This document shows, piece by piece, positions 1 to 12,678 of a DNA stretch of 64,000 nucleotides; positions within the stretch are counted from its first letter, which is position 1; every line of letters starts with the position of its first letter. The notes below the pieces were generated by a model. That model was given only the letters and a program-made list of their open reading frames with translations, did not search any database and was not told where the DNA came from. A program made the translations under genes and the position numbers. Origin of the DNA: Salvator merianae (Eukaryota; Chordata; Lepidosauria; Squamata; Teiidae); the NCBI GenBank assembly GCA_003586115.2, contig QVOM02000073.1, forward strand, positions 41,470,289 to 41,534,288, written 5' to 3'.

Positions 1-1755
1 CGGTAATGGAGAGGTTGTTTTTGAAAGAAGGCATCTTGTCCAGTTCCTTATAATGAAAAGGCCTCTGTCAGTAGCCAAGACACACAGCAGAGGTGAAATT
101 GTTGCCCCTCCAGGTTGTTCTCACTTACCTCAATTTCAATCAATGGTTCACAGAATGTACTGATAATGGAAAACCGGTTGCATGCCCTGAGCCCATCTCC
201 CTGGCTCTTTACATGGGCTCAGGCAAAGAGGAAGACTCCATTTGTTGGCATGTTGTGGAGAGGTATATATTATATGTAGCTGCTTTGCAGTCCTGGTTGG
301 AGAAGCAGGATCAAAGATTTAAGATTTCTTTCCTTTAATTAGAGAACTTGTGTACCATAAAATATTAATAGTTCTAAATATATTAATGTATGAAAAAAGA
401 AGAGGAAACACCTAATGTGCAACAAAAGTGATGATCAATTCTGTGAGGACACTAAATATATTTTGGTCGTATGAGTAAATGAGGACTGAACAGCTGGCTT
501 CTCAGGTCTTGGTCCAATTCAGGGTGCAATCAGACATAGCTTTTTCAAGTTGTTCCTTTAGGAAAAAGCATCCAATTGTCAGATGCACAATAAAAGTGCC
601 TTCCAAACAGTTGTTTGTATATGCGGCTAAGAAGCCACCTTATTTTGTCACACTGCAGCCTGCATTTGCCTCCACACTAGGGCACGCTTCCACTGATAAT
701 GGTCAGTAACCACTTATTGGCCACTGGTCTGCAGATCCTGTCTCTGGGATTGATAAAATGCCCCTAGCAACAGTTTCTATTCCATGATTGGCTACATTTT
801 TTGCCACCCACTTGCTCTTATTTCCTTAATTTCATATTTCTGGGAATTAGAATATTAGTCCATACATGAGTTCCTTTTTTTTTCCTAATTACCCTTTTAA
901 TTCTTAATTGCCATTGCTTGCTCTCCAGTTTTCCTGTATCATCCTCCTTCATTTTCAGTGTCCCTTCTTGCTGCTCCCTTCCAATTTGGAACAAGGAATC
1001 ACAGATTTCCATATATTTGGAAATAAGGATGTTTGGATATTCTAGTGTGTGAATAGGAGTGGGCTACCTCACTGGCATCCTTCTCATGGAGCAGGAAACT
1101 GCCACTATATTACCAGTGCAGCGACAAGAAAGAGACAACTCCGGTGCTGAGAAATCCTGCTCATCACTGAGTCAGCCTCTCTGAGGCTTCAAGATCCACA
1201 AAGTCACATGCTGAGGATTGATGTCTGCCAGTTAAGAATAAAAGACAACCAGAAGATGACTCTTTAAGAGTGTCTGATTGCACCCTCAGTAACTGCTGCC
1301 CTACATTTTTGTCTCCTGTTAATGATTATTTAACATCTAGCCTGATTCAGCAGTCAGGAAAATTAAGTTTCTTCCGAAGTTCTGATATTCTATTCAGTTC
1401 TGATAAGAATGCTTCCTACCATGAAGTGTGCAACATACTATAAAAAACTATATATGTAAGCTTTTTCCAGGAGAAAATATTTTCATTCTTTCAGAATTGT
1501 GTGAAAGAACTATGTAATGTATAAAAAGAATATGAAAAAGAAACTGATTTAAAGCGATTTTCCACATTTGCAGATCCAGTGTAGCTAGCACCATTAATGT
1601 ATATATAAAATTAAAATGCTCTATACAGTTAAAAGATAGATGGAGACTGTTAACAACATGCAGCAGCAATGTTTAATGAATAATGAAAATCCTTTTCTTA
1701 CAAAACGAAGCATATAAATATACATTTATAATGTTTTTTAAAAAATAAACAAATA

Positions 1756-1860
1756 TTGTATTGTATTATATTATATTATATTGCGCTATTTATATGGCAC
1801 TTTTACACATGCTATGCTCTGAGTGTCTCACAGTGAATAGTTTGCAACTGTACAATTGAT
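1756..1860 (-). repeat. TATTA microsatellite plus probable retroposon 3' tail
   Basis: Several ATATT/TATTA units run into sequence reading like the reverse complement of an interspersed-repeat 3' end (a 'ctatttatatggcac' block, then a 'gctctgagtgtctcacag' block). Similar tails followed by A/T-rich simple repeats occur elsewhere in the window. Family not identified. Confidence 0.35.
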
Positions 1861-2962
1861 AACATAAAAAGTATGACAACAGTAAAAAAAAATCTTCCAT
1901 AGAAAATATAAAATGCAGGGTCTTAGGCCAACAGCTTCTTCAGCTCAAAGCAAGGGCCCATGGCCTTTCCCGAATTCATTCTTATGCACCTGCAAAGAAG
2001 CATCTCAGGCAGGGCAACCAAGCAGCCCCTTATTCAACTCATAGCCAGCAGCCATATGATGGACGTCAATTGGCATATACTAGCCAAAGAACAGGGGATG
2101 CTTTAGTTTTCCTGTGTTTTTTGGCTGAGTTTGGGCCTCCCTATGTAAGGCTGCAAGAATTCAAACCCAGTGAAGATATGTGGGAAATTTTAGTTTACAG
2201 TCCGTATGGCATGCTAGAAATAAATAAAAGCTAAGCTGTCCAAGTGTAACACAGGAAGCAAGGGATGTCAATGCAGAGACTTGGGGCGATGGTATGCTGG
2301 TGAGGTTTAAGGGAGGCTCCAAGTGGGGCCCCGCGTGGTTCCTTCTTTAGACCACAGCAGCGTGCAGAAGGGAAACTCCTAGTTAGCTTGCTGGTCTGGT
2401 ATACTAGCCCGTGTGGAATCACCCTTAGTAACTCATTCTGGTGAGGCCCATATAACTTTTATATATCATGCCGCATTCATTCCTGTGACTTTTCTTCCCC
2501 TTTTGTTTAGTTCAACCACTTTGTTAATTTTTCCCTGGCAGTTGCTCCTGGTGTTAAATATTGATTTTGCCTTCTGATAACAGAAAATCTATTGCGCACC
2601 AGCCATCAGCCAGAGGGCAGCCTTGCTGACTAATGAGTGAGCCCAACACATGCTTGATGGCAGATAAATTAATGTATGTGTGAACCAGCAGACTTTGCTA
2701 AGCCAGCCAGAAGATTGGACGTGAGTGCAGCTACAGAATTCACAGGGATAACTAGAAAAATTGAGGCCAAAGGGAGGGATTTAAGGATAAATATTTTTCT
2801 GAGGCATATAGTTAATAAGTGTGATAGGACCTTTCCTCCCTCTTCCTCATATGGCAGATTCAAGTCCCTAACCCACTCCTATGCCTGTATTAACAGTATG
2901 GAGAAAATGTGTATTGTATGGCATTCTAACTGTGAACAAAACAAAATCGCTGTAGCAATTTA

Positions 2963-3132
2963 GACCCTTTCCGCACTGGACCTTATTTCAGGCTATATGC
3001 CAGAATAGGAGCCTTCCATCCTCATGCTGGTGCAGACTATGCCAGGCCCCACTCATAGCGTGCCATAGTCTGCACGAGCATGTGGACAACAGGCCCCTAT
3101 TCCAGGTCATAAGGCCCAGTGCAGAAAAGGCC
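2963..3132. mobile_element. Short MITE, family A, copy 1 (Harbinger-like termini)
   Basis: This 170-bp fold-back element has termini close to GGCCCTTTCTGCACT and its reverse complement; here the left end reads GACCCTTTCCGCACT. The inner arms are also complementary (a 'gcatgtggacaacaggcccc' type block opposite its partner). The flanks are TTA and TAA, so a 3-bp duplication is plausible but imperfect. Sister copies are at 23139, 33557 and 49391. No coding capacity. Confidence 0.7.
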
Positions 3133-3509
3133 TAAGTTTGTCTCTACAGAATTGGGCCAATTAATCTTCAGCAAAACATAAAAATATTTCCGCCTAATGC
3201 ACTGAAGTATGTAGTTTTCTAACAAAGTTTCTGGACTACTGGAGAAGTCTAAACAAGTCTGAAACTCAAGTATATAAACTTTCTACACGTCTGTTTCTTA
3301 CTATCCCTTTTTACCTTTCTAACGCCCATGTAAAGTGGTTTAGTGTGAGACCTAGTAATTCGCCTAATTCGCCTGCTTAACTTTATTTAGTAGAAAGAAC
3401 TTTCCACCCAGGTCTCTCTGCTTTTCTCTATTTTTCTATTCCTCCTTAGATGTAGGGCAGAGAGGGACAATCTTGTACTTTCAGTTCTGCCTTGACTCAC
3501 TGCTTCCAG

Positions 3510-3674
3510 ATATTGTAGATATAAAACCAGCAAACATGGAGGAGCTGACAGAAGTGATCACAGCTGCAGAGTTTCATCCACATCACTGCAACACCTTTGT
3601 CTACAGCAGCAGCAAAGGGACAATAAGACTGTGTGACATGCGAGCATCTGCCCTGTGTGACAGGCACTCCAAAT
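3510..3674 (+). CDS. PPP2R2B: PPP2R2B exon: PP2A regulatory subunit B-beta, central WD40 blades
   Basis: This 165-nt exon encodes 54 whole codons, with 2 nt of a split codon at its start and 1 nt at its end. The reading begins [15 protein letters not shown] and ends [14 protein letters not shown]. The acceptor is ttccag|AT and the donor is AAAT|gtaagt. The product is the B-beta (B55-beta) subunit, a seven-bladed WD40 propeller that directs the PP2A core dimer to substrates such as tau in neurons. From family knowledge, the HPHHCN motif fits B-beta; B-alpha has HPNSCN and B-gamma has HPNHCN. The split codon joins exactly to the exon at 23423, giving the B-beta-type FF dipeptide before [10 protein letters not shown]. 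Part of the propeller core, with no stop or frameshift. Confidence 0.97.
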
Positions 3675-3989
3675 GTAAGTAGGATTTCAAGGAGCATGTG
3701 AAGAAAATAGGCTTTACGTTCTTTTGTACAATAGTCCACTATTTTGCAATGTTTGGGTTCCATTGAAAATATGTGTAGAAACTGGAATTCATGAGTTTTG
3801 TGTCTTTGATCTTTGGCTTGGATCCCATGTTACATGAGAGCACCCCAAATGCTCCTTCATAAATAGGCAAAACATGTGGTTAGAAAACCAGCAGCTGAGC
3901 CTTCTTGGTGGTGGCACCCACCTTCTGAAATACTGTCCCCTCTGATATTGGTAGGGCTTTCAGTATAGTGCAATAATCTGGTCCCAGTA

Positions 3990-4222
3990 AAGTGTGTTCG
4001 CACTTGCCGCAGCCAGTGTGATTGCATGGTTGTGCTAGTGCATGCCTACACACTGCACGGTGCTGCCAGTCGCTAAGGCAGCAGCCAGCCACTTCCCAGC
4101 CATTGCCAGGTAAGAATCGAGCATGGGGACTAGCATTCACAGCGGTGTCCACACTGCGTGGTCAATGCCACCGTAGAACAGAATAATTATCCTGTTTTAC
4201 AGTGGTAAGTGCAAAAAGACCT
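3990..4222. mobile_element. MITE, family B, degenerate copy
   Basis: The left end reads GTGTTCGCACTTGCC and the right end GGTAAGTGCAAAAAGACC. These are inverted versions of the family-B terminus GGGCCTGTTYGCACTT. The interior is GC-richer than its surroundings and partly self-complementary. No clear target duplication. Confidence 0.5.
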
Positions 4223-4224
4223 TC

Positions 4225-4390
4225 TGTCTTTAAGTGCCCATTGAAGACATATCTTTTTACCCAAGCCATTCCAGAGTGAATGTTTGTTTTCCCCGTCCTT
4301 GGTTTTAATTATGTTTTTATACAACTATTATGCTTTTAGCTGTTTTTATTCTTTGTACACTCCTTCAGATTTATATTTTAATGGGAAGAA
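4225..4390 (+). repeat. LINE-like interspersed repeat 3' region
   Basis: The text resembles the 'acatatctttttacccaagcc' to 'gttttaattatgttttta' region that precedes the 3' tail of an abundant squamate LINE-like repeat. Related tails occur at 5826, 15895, 40041, 41703 and 49100. Recognised by similarity between copies and memory of the pattern; class uncertain (CR1/L2-type). Confidence 0.35.
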
Positions 4391-5825
4391 GTATATGAAT
4401 ATTTTTCTAAAACAACAACTGTGTTGGAATCTCCTAGTAACAGACCTGTGCGGCTAAATGATAAATTATCTAGGGGTGGGTGTTTTGTTTTTCTGGTTGG
4501 AAGCACATCAGAAGGATGCCAATGAAATGTACTCTTTTTTCACTTTGGGCAAGGTAAGTAAGCTGATGTTCTAGATGGAAATCTCAGTTTGCTCCTTTTG
4601 GTTGTGATGAGCTCTTAGTTCAGACATCATGACGAACTATGACTTATTATAAGAATGAAAAATGTCAAGCCTTCAACCCAAGATCAAAGACTTTTGCACA
4701 AAAGGGGAGGGGAAAGAACAGTATGCAAATCTGAGATTTTCCACCTCTTGTTCAATCCATGGTTCATTGTTGCATCAGAATTGAACCCAGGGCTTGTTTT
4801 CTCCTTTCTTTTTCTGTGACTAGTCACATCCATCTCATGATTTGTTGTCTCTTTCCTGAGATGGGAGTAGAAATTCCCCTCTCACTGACTTTTAGAAATA
4901 AGTCCTCTATGCAGATGCGATAAGGATCATAATAGCTTCATGACAGCTAGTTAAGGCTAGCAAATTTTCTGGAATTCTGATTTTTGTTAAACTTGTATTT
5001 TGGAACTGAAATGGCACAGTGTTTTCTTTGAGAGCATTTAAATTCCTAAGGTGATGTCTTCCTGGAAAATAGCTTTTTCTTTTTTCTTTTTGAGATACTT
5101 CAGTAACTTGCTTTTTGCTATTGAATCAACCTCCAACCTCTAATAACTAGGTTACAAAAATGACCTCTTCGGTCTTATCTCTACCACTTAGTAGGAAATG
5201 TCATGAAAGCCCAATTATTTGGCTGTTCCAGGCGTATGATTAAATCCTGATATCTATCTCGAGAGTTCATTGGATAGCTGCATTTTTTTTAACTGTTTCC
5301 TTCCTGCTCCTGATTACTGTGCACATAGAAGTAGGACTCAGCTTCATCCAGTAAGCCATAGGAAGCAAGTTAGATATATTCTCTGTATTTTTCAGTACCA
5401 GAGACTTTGGTTTGGTTTGTTCTTTGTTCTGCTTCTGCAGTGTCCTTTAAAGCATATACAAGCCAATTGTAAAAAACAAGTTCAATTTGACCTCTCCCTT
5501 GACATCAGATATTGATTTTTTTTCTATCCTTCAGAAGCGTTGGCTCTCAGTCAATTGTGGTTCAGAAGGCCTGCAAGCTGAAATTGAGGCACTTCATCAG
5601 GGTTCAAAACAAAAAAAGCAACTCTGGCCTTTTCAAAAAGAGTTCCTGAAAAGGAATATTTAATAACTATTAGGATTATTAAAAATGCAGATGTTGCAGT
5701 TATCTGGTATGTCACAAGTAGATAGGGTTGTAATGCATTCGACGTTAGGTTTGCCTTAGTATATGCACGGTATGGTTAGGAAAAATGCACCTCTTTCGTG
5801 CACCTTCTTTTAAAAAATTTAAAAA

Positions 5826-6200
5826 GTTAATTTGTTTGCTTTAAGTGTTTGTACCTTGCCCTTCACCCAAAGGTCCCAGGGGTGGGTCACAACAATAAAA
5901 ACATAGAAACTATAAGACAGTGTAAAGCATACATTAAAATATAATCAACCTTCCCTCCCTGGCAGGCCAACACTCAGAAGAAGCTAAACATCAGAGGCCT
6001 GGGTGAAGAGGTATGTTTTAACCAGGCACCAAAGGCCATATAATGTTGATGCTTGGCATACCTCCAGAGGGAGGTTGTTTCAAGCCTGGGGGCCACCACA
6101 GAAAAGCCCCTCCCATATGACAACATTCTTTGATCCTCAGAGAGAGGTGGAACTACAAGGAGACCCTCAAGCTCTGTGCTAATTTCACCCAGAAACATTC
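5826..6200 (-). repeat. LINE-like interspersed repeat, antisense copy
   Basis: It starts with a tail-like block (ccttgcccttcacccaaag...ggtcacaac) and continues into 'gaagaggtatgttttaacc' and 'ccagagggaggttgtttcaa', which is the antisense of the body of the same repeat class as 4225-4390. The 74-codon minus-strand ORF here is repeat-derived, not a gene. Confidence 0.45.
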
Positions 6201-6849
6201 CAGCATGTGAAAATATTAACTGAAACTCTTTACACTATGATAGATCTGGTGGGTTGGCTGAAAAACATAACATAGCAGTATTAGCACTCTGCATTTTGAC
6301 TTGAAAGCAACTACACTGCCCTTCCTTGTCCCATGCTATCCTCTGGTTGTACCTTCCTAAAGAGAAGTCCCTCTATGCAGAGTTGTTTCATTCCTCACAA
6401 GGGACCATTAAAGAGGATGCTGCACTTTCGAAAATCCTAAGTAGCCTGTTTTTCTGCACTGTGATATTCAAGTTATTATCCAGGTTTTACATCTTGGTTG
6501 ATATGCTAGAGGAAGAAGATTGCTGGGGAAAATCCCAGCTTTGTCTCTCTCTCTGCTTCCTCTCCCACTACGGAGTTTGCCAAATTCTGATACTATCAGG
6601 TCTTTTGAATCACCAAGATTGTCTCTACTATGAAATCTGTATTCACTGCAGTTGGCAAGTTTCTAAAGCAAAGTTATGTTTGTCTGTAGCTTAGTACTTT
6701 CAGCCATCATGACAATTGTGAGTGCCTTGAGGATGTTCAAAGTGTCTTTTGCTGACCAGCTGGTGCCTGTGGATGTGGGACTTGAGAAGGGGAACAAGGC
6801 CTTGGTTTTCAGGCGTGATTTCGCGGTGTGTTCTGTTTGGGCTGAGGAA

Positions 6850-6900
6850 AGTTTGTGTGTGTGTGTGTGTGAGTGAGTGAGAGAGAGAGCGAGAGAGCGA
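6850..6900 (+). repeat. (GT)n-(GAGT)n-(GA)n compound microsatellite
   Basis: A GT run passes into GAGT and then GA repeats. The overlapping minus-strand ORF with a run of Thr-His is a translation of this repeat and is not real. Confidence 0.9.
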
Positions 6901-7848
6901 CGGGAGAAGAGTGTTTGGTGTGGGGAGAGAGTCGATGGTTTGTATAGCTTCCCCAGGGCTGCTCTGGAGAGTTGCTGACTACCCTTCCTGTTGTTTTAAT
7001 TGTAGAATAGTTTGGATTGGCTTGTTTACTTGATACACTGTTCATTATTCTTGCACTCTATGCATGCTTTTGAGCTCAGGCTGCAACAGAGGGAGGGCCC
7101 ACCTTGTCTTTTCTATTAGGGGTCCATTCCCACCCCACCCACCCCCAGCCATGCCCGTGGGACTACTATGGTGCCAAACATTTCTGGCAACTTTTCATTA
7201 CCGCTCACAGCTGTAGAGGTGAATTGCTATGGGAACAGCAGGAGATGGAGCAGTGATGATGGCGAAGGCTGAATAAAAGGGACCCACGAATGAAAAAAAG
7301 CCAAGGAGTTTATTAAATAGCAGTTAATGTAATAACAGCTTAACTACACTGAGAGTGCTGTGCCTTGTGCAGGCTCTCTATGTATTTTCAGTATATATTC
7401 TCCTGCCTAAATGGGATACCTGTCTAGGGATATCCCAAAGTCTATTCAGCAACCATTGTTTCCTGCTAAACTCTTCCCACCCGCAAGAAGAGGTCAAACA
7501 TAGTACATGGCAGGGATGCATTCCTGACAGGAGCGCGGTTCCAAGCCGTGGGAGGAAGGAACCAACCCCTGAGCTGTTAACATGTCCTTCTCTTTGCCTT
7601 GGCTGCCTCTTGGGCCGCGGTCCGACATCGTAAATTTAATCCGTATCAGAAGAGTACAAGGACTGAATTCGTCTTCTGATCGTTCCCACAGTTGCAGTTT
7701 AACACGGACTCAATTCGTACTTGCTCGTTCCTACACTGATATTTCCCGTGCTTGGCACGGAGAAACAGTACCTTTTCTGCCTCCACCCCTTGCCAAATTC
7801 CCCTCCCCGTGCAGGCAGTGATTGACTGCAGTCCCAACATTCAAATCT

Positions 7849-7856
7849 TGACGTCA
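7849..7856. promoter_or_regulatory. Palindromic CRE (TGACGTCA)
   Basis: A full 8-bp cAMP response element, the CREB/ATF site, lies inside the CpG-dense block. It is an exact match, but an 8-mer is expected by chance about once per 65 kb. I see no TATA box or initiator positioned to make a promoter. Confidence 0.3.
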
Positions 7857-8062
7857 CAGGGGAGGGAAAGTCAAGCTCCGCTCTCCGTATGTCCCCGCTG
7901 CTGCCTCAGAACATGAATTCACTTGGCAGCATTACTAGTCATTCGCCATTTGCTCCTTCTCCCCACTACAGCCTCTATCTACACAAGCAGAACTTTAAAA
8001 CTATGTGTACTGCACAATTAAGCCTTTTAAAGGGCTGATGGCAATTTCTGCTCCCTTGCAAG

Positions 8063-8248
8063 NNNNNNNNNNNNNNNNNNNNNNNNNNNNNNNNNNNNNN
8101 NNNNNNNNNNNNNNNNNNNNNNNNNNNNNNNNNNNNNNNNNNNNNNNNNNNNNNNNNNNNNNNNNNNNNNNNNNNNNNNNNNNNNNNNNNNNNNNNNNNN
8201 NNNNNNNNNNNNNNNNNNNNNNNNNNNNNNNNNNNNNNNNNNNNNNNN
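8063..8248. other. Assembly gap (186 N)
   Basis: A run of 186 undetermined bases. ORFs reported across it are artefacts of reading through N. Confidence 1.
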
Positions 8249-9316
8249 GTTCTTTGTTGGGGCAAGAGGACTGCAACCCCAAACAGGTGCAGTTTATTAT
8301 TTGGTTTAAAGAGCAGACGGAAGTGGAGGAAGCCTTTAATTTCTTCCTGGCAATGTCAATAGGGGATAAAGAAAGAGAAAGGACCGCAGCTTAACAAAGT
8401 AAAAAGGAGGACGGTTTCTTTTCCCTGGCAGAGACAGAAGGGGGGATAATGGAGGCAGAAGAAACTACTGTGATTCCTGGCCACTCACAAAGTCTGTCAT
8501 TGGACGGCACAAAATGGGGATCCCTCCCTCTGCACGCCCCCAAAAAAGTGTGGTCCCTCCCAAATAGTCTCCTTCCCCGTTCCCACATCGCAAAGTAAAG
8601 CAAGCTAGAGATCTGGAACGGCTTGAGAACTCATTAAATCCGAATACAAAGTAGTCCGGATTTCGCCAATTTAGTCCAGAAAAACTATGGAACGGCAAGA
8701 TCATGTTGGGCCAGCGGGAACTGAAGATGGCCTGTAGACTGATTAAATGCCATGTCGGAACACGGCCTTGACGATCTATTATAAGACTAGAAGATCATCA
8801 GGCCTCCTGGGCCTTTAGCGGTATGAAGTCACTCTTGGGGTTGCCCCTGCTGCAAACACCAAGTTCAGCGTCTTAACAACTTGCCAGCAGCCGCAAAGAA
8901 ACTGGGAAAGGGCAGCAGAGCAGTCCATTAATCCTTGTTGGTGTGGCTTTCCTCCTCTTCCCCTGGCTGTTTTGGGCCATTGGTAGAAACAGCTCCTCTG
9001 GCTGTTCTTGATTTGGAACAACTCCAGGAACCTCACTGACTGAAGGGTTGGAGCTTTTCTGACAACAAGAAGAAGGATGAGACAGAACAAAAAACAGCTA
9101 GGAAGGGAAGCAGCACAATCCTTTGCATATCAACTAGACATTAGTCCCACTGTGTTCAGTGAGACATTCTCACAGGTGAGGTAGAACTACACTCAGAGGT
9201 AGCATCACATGAAACAGAAAATCATATAGCAGGAGGAAGCCTGTAGTAAGTTAAGAGAAGAAGGGAGCAGTCATCTTACAGGCAAGGATCAAAGTATTCC
9301 ATGTTTACTTTCTTGC

Positions 9317-9347
9317 TGTTTGCTTGCTTGCTTGCTTGCTTGCTTGT
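9317..9347 (+). repeat. (TTGC)n microsatellite
   Basis: About seven TTGC/TGCT units in tandem. Confidence 0.9.
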
Positions 9348-9879
9348 TGTAGAAGTAGTAGCAAAGTAGCCCCTTAGAGAGTGATAGCTGGAAAGTGATG
9401 CCTGCACAGAACGGCAATCTTCTCCGGCCAGACACAGTCTTTCCAGCAGAAACAAGTGCAGTATTTGTCTGTTAGTAGGTGGTGATGGAATCTAGGGCTT
9501 TCTCTGTGCCAGTTGTCATGGTATCATCAACTCTCCAGTTGTAAAGGTGTGCTGGGTGGAGAAGCACCATCTGGTCCTGATAACAGGATTGTTCACAGAT
9601 TTCTGAATTTCCAATTTTCACTTTGCATTGATAGTAATTGCAAATAATGAAGATGGGAAATGTGGAGAGGAAGTTCATTTATGTCAGGGTTGTTTTTTTT
9701 ATGAGTACACTCAGAAAGCAGGCATGATTTTACACGGGTGTCAACTAAACATGCTGATCAGAGAACACACGCAGAAGAGCTTGAATGCAGGCCTAAAGCT
9801 GAACCCCTTTCTAAATCCTATTGTCTGTGTTTATAATCCTTATCCCTGACTGCTAGACTCAGTGAAAAATTACATGCTG

Positions 9880-10060
9880 GCAAGCAGGCCTTGAGGGAGT
9901 GGTACAGCAAACTGCTTGGGATACAGGGAGTTGCAGGTGCAATCCCCAGCTTCTCCTCAGAAATAGGAAATGACAAACTGCTCCTGTATCTTTGCCAAGG
10001 AGGCTGCATAGAGATGCCCACAAGACACCCATGTAGTCAACCAGGAGTTAGACCTGGCTT
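9880..10060 (+). mobile_element. tRNA-like SINE, decayed copy
   Basis: The second half (AAATAGGAAATGACAAACTG ... TGCCCACAAG ... TCAACCAGGAGTTAG) aligns by eye with the tail of the clearer SINE at 24035-24205. A degraded B-box-like GGTGCAATCCCC lies near 9937. Weaker than the 24035 copy. Confidence 0.5.
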
Positions 10061-12678
10061 GATAGACCCAACAACACCAAGGAGCCCTTAGACAACTCTG
10101 TGCATCTGTTTCATTTCCATACCCAGATCCCCATTATCTTTTTAAGGCATATTTATCCTGTTCTGCAGCCAGAATGGCTTTCCGTGGGGTTTTTCAGCAT
10201 ATTCTGTAGAATAGCTCTGTGGCGTCTTGACTAGAAAACCAAGAAGGTCCTAAGTTTTTTCAGTACCTTCTACCTTTTAATGTTTTAGTAGCAGCTTCAA
10301 TTTTTCCCTTTCCTCCTCATCAGCAAAAACCAGTCCTTCATCTCTGCTGTTGTTTTAGCACTGCCAAGCCCTACTCAAGCTTGCACATACATAAGTCAAA
10401 GGAAGGATGCAGCTGTTAAAAATTCTTCTTAAATCCTACCCCATGTTGTGCCTGAGCCCACAATTACTACAAGACGACAAGGACTCATGAAAGTTAGATG
10501 CTGTGCACAAACCAACTCAGATCTTGATTTCTTTTCTCTTTTTTTTCCCTGTTGATGTTTTTATTATATTGTTGAAAAACCCACAAGTCATCAGATTTCC
10601 CACTGACAGCTAAAGGGCTTCAAGCTGAATACTGCTGTGAGCAATGCCATTTCAGATTTGTAGAGAGATCATTTATCCAGGCACTTGAGGTTTTTTTTTC
10701 CTCCTCCAATATATCCCATATTCCAAAATTCAGGAGTTCACAACTCAGTAGGCCATTAGAGGTTAATAAAGGTAACCAGATGTATATGTTGAGAAGGGAG
10801 AAATGTGCACAAGTAGCAATTTTTTCTTGAGTTTCAAGCAGGAGATCTGACTGCCAGCTCTTTCCCTATGTTTCACAGCCAGGATTTTAACTGTCAGGCT
10901 TTTGAGGGCAAGCGTGAAGCATTACAGCTCTTCACTACAGTGGTGAAGGAATCATTATTTTCCTGATGCTTCACCTTTTTTCAGCCATTTTTCTTTTCCC
11001 AGACACAGAAACGTGCTGCATCTATTGTGATATATGCTATTTTAAAAATCTGTAGTCGGAATGTATGTATGTGTAGGTATGTTGTGTGTGTCAATGACAC
11101 CCTTACAACTGCCTAGGTTTGGTCACAAAGAATTTCCGTAAGAGAGGTGGGGGAGCCCTTTCATCTTCCTGAACTGCATTTTGATTTCACAGCAGATCAA
11201 AACATGACTCGGGGAACAAAAAGAAAGGCTTCCAGTATGATCTTCACCCTTCCCCCACTTTCTCAGTTTACAAGCTTTTGCTAACAGTGGTTTAACCACT
11301 GAGGATTTCTTTCCTCTCAGGCTTTGCTCCAGTACACTGTGGCTGTTTCCACACAGCACAGGCCATCCTACCCCATGCTGTTATGGCCCACATAGTCATG
11401 TTATGGCCCATGCTGGGCTGGACTAGCAATAGCCTGCATTAAGAGCATTCAGATAGCCCAGCCGGCCAGGAACAAAGGTTCCCTGTCTTCTAAGTTTATG
11501 GACGGACGTAGTACGCTTCCAGCAGCACTTCCAGATGTCCAGCCAAATGGCCAGTATCCTGGACTAGTGAGCCATGTGCTCTCCACACACAGCCAGCTGT
11601 CCAGTCCACCAACAGTAATTCACTTGTGCACCACTTTGTTGGTGGTGCAGGATGCATCATCATTTTGGTGTCGTATCCCACTCCATTGTTTCATCCAGTG
11701 CAGACAAAGCGTTCCAGGGATGGCAGGGCCTCTTCTATCCCACACCACTGTGTGGAAGATAGAGGGCTAAACCCCTCCATGGGCTGGGATCCTTGTTTTA
11801 GAAACAAAGCAATTTTGGCATTTATGCAAGATGTTTTGTCTCCCACACCCCTCCTGAATGCCAGATATATCAAGGTAGAGATAGAGGTACAAAATCCTCC
11901 ATCTCATCCACCACAAAAAAACATATGGCATATACATCTTGAAGGCATCAAATAAACAACTATAGTTGCATAGATAAGAATCAAACCCAACCTATAGATA
12001 GGCAATTCAGTAGAACAGACAAGGTAAATAAACTGAGATCTTGCGAAGAAGATCGAAAAGAGGAGGCTTTCTGGCATAAGTATCAGGCAGAATGTCCTTT
12101 GCTGCTTGAGATCACTCTAATCCAGAAGGATGTCAGTTTGCAGCTCAGGCTTACAGAATTCATGGAATTACTTAGAGAGAAGAGGAGATCCATCATAGCT
12201 CCATGACAGGTTCATTCATGCCAAGCTGTTGCTGACTAAAAAACAAACACAGCACAAAATTCCTGTTGCATGCAGAAATGCACACAAGCTGCACATAACT
12301 TTTTTTTGTGCAAATCATGCAGTTCACATATTTTCCACAGATGGGTCTCATGGAAATTTACACTGAAAATTAGGACATGTTTGCACCATAGTTGTTTAAT
12401 CTGCATTTCTCCCACATGAAATTGATTCAGTCCATAATTGGCTAGTTCACACAGAGATAAAACAGTGCATGCTCAGTATAAGTTCCTGCGTCCACAATTG
12501 TCGCTGTTCCCATCCTTGGTCCACTCAGAAAGGGCTTTTCTTCTCCTCCTGTCTTGCGCTGTTTTTCCATCTCCCACCATATGATTGGCTGTTTCTCCAT
12601 TCATCAATTTAATTTTTTCTGGGGTGTGTGGTTTGCCTTATCTTCTTTAGCTTCCCACGTACTGCTCCCAAACAACAA

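Larger units (their letters stand above)
1..3509 (+). other. PPP2R2B: PPP2R2B intron (3' part) upstream of the first exon in the window
   Basis: This is intronic by position: the first exon in the window starts with an acceptor and needs one nucleotide from an earlier exon to complete its first codon. The stretch is AT-rich and has no long ORF. It contains an AT-rich microsatellite with a repeat tail near 1756-1860 and one short MITE at 2963-3132. I see nothing else I can name. The upstream exon that should end in the first base of an Asn codon is not in the window. Confidence 0.85.
7500..8830. other. CpG-dense, unclassified block containing an assembly gap
   Basis: CpG dinucleotides are clearly denser here than in the rest of the intron; about ten occur between 7621 and 7770 although GC content is only moderate. 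Two similar segments starting GACTGAATTCGT (7664) and GACTCAATTCGT (about 7708) suggest a short internal duplication. I recognise no coding domain, LTR boundary or known repeat. It may be a young insertion or a CpG-rich regulatory island; the sequence alone does not decide. Confidence 0.4.

Noticed and set aside
1..3509. SCA12-type CAG repeat or PPP2R2B promoter
   Set aside because: That repeat lies in the 5' region of the gene in humans; this window only contains the 3' half and no CAG array is present.
6326..6694. 122-codon plus-strand ORF
   Set aside because: No family resemblance, no flanking splice sites of quality, inside the PPP2R2B intron; likely chance.
7975..8394. ORFs spanning 7975-8394 on both strands
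   Set aside because: They read through 186 N and have no supported sequence in the middle.
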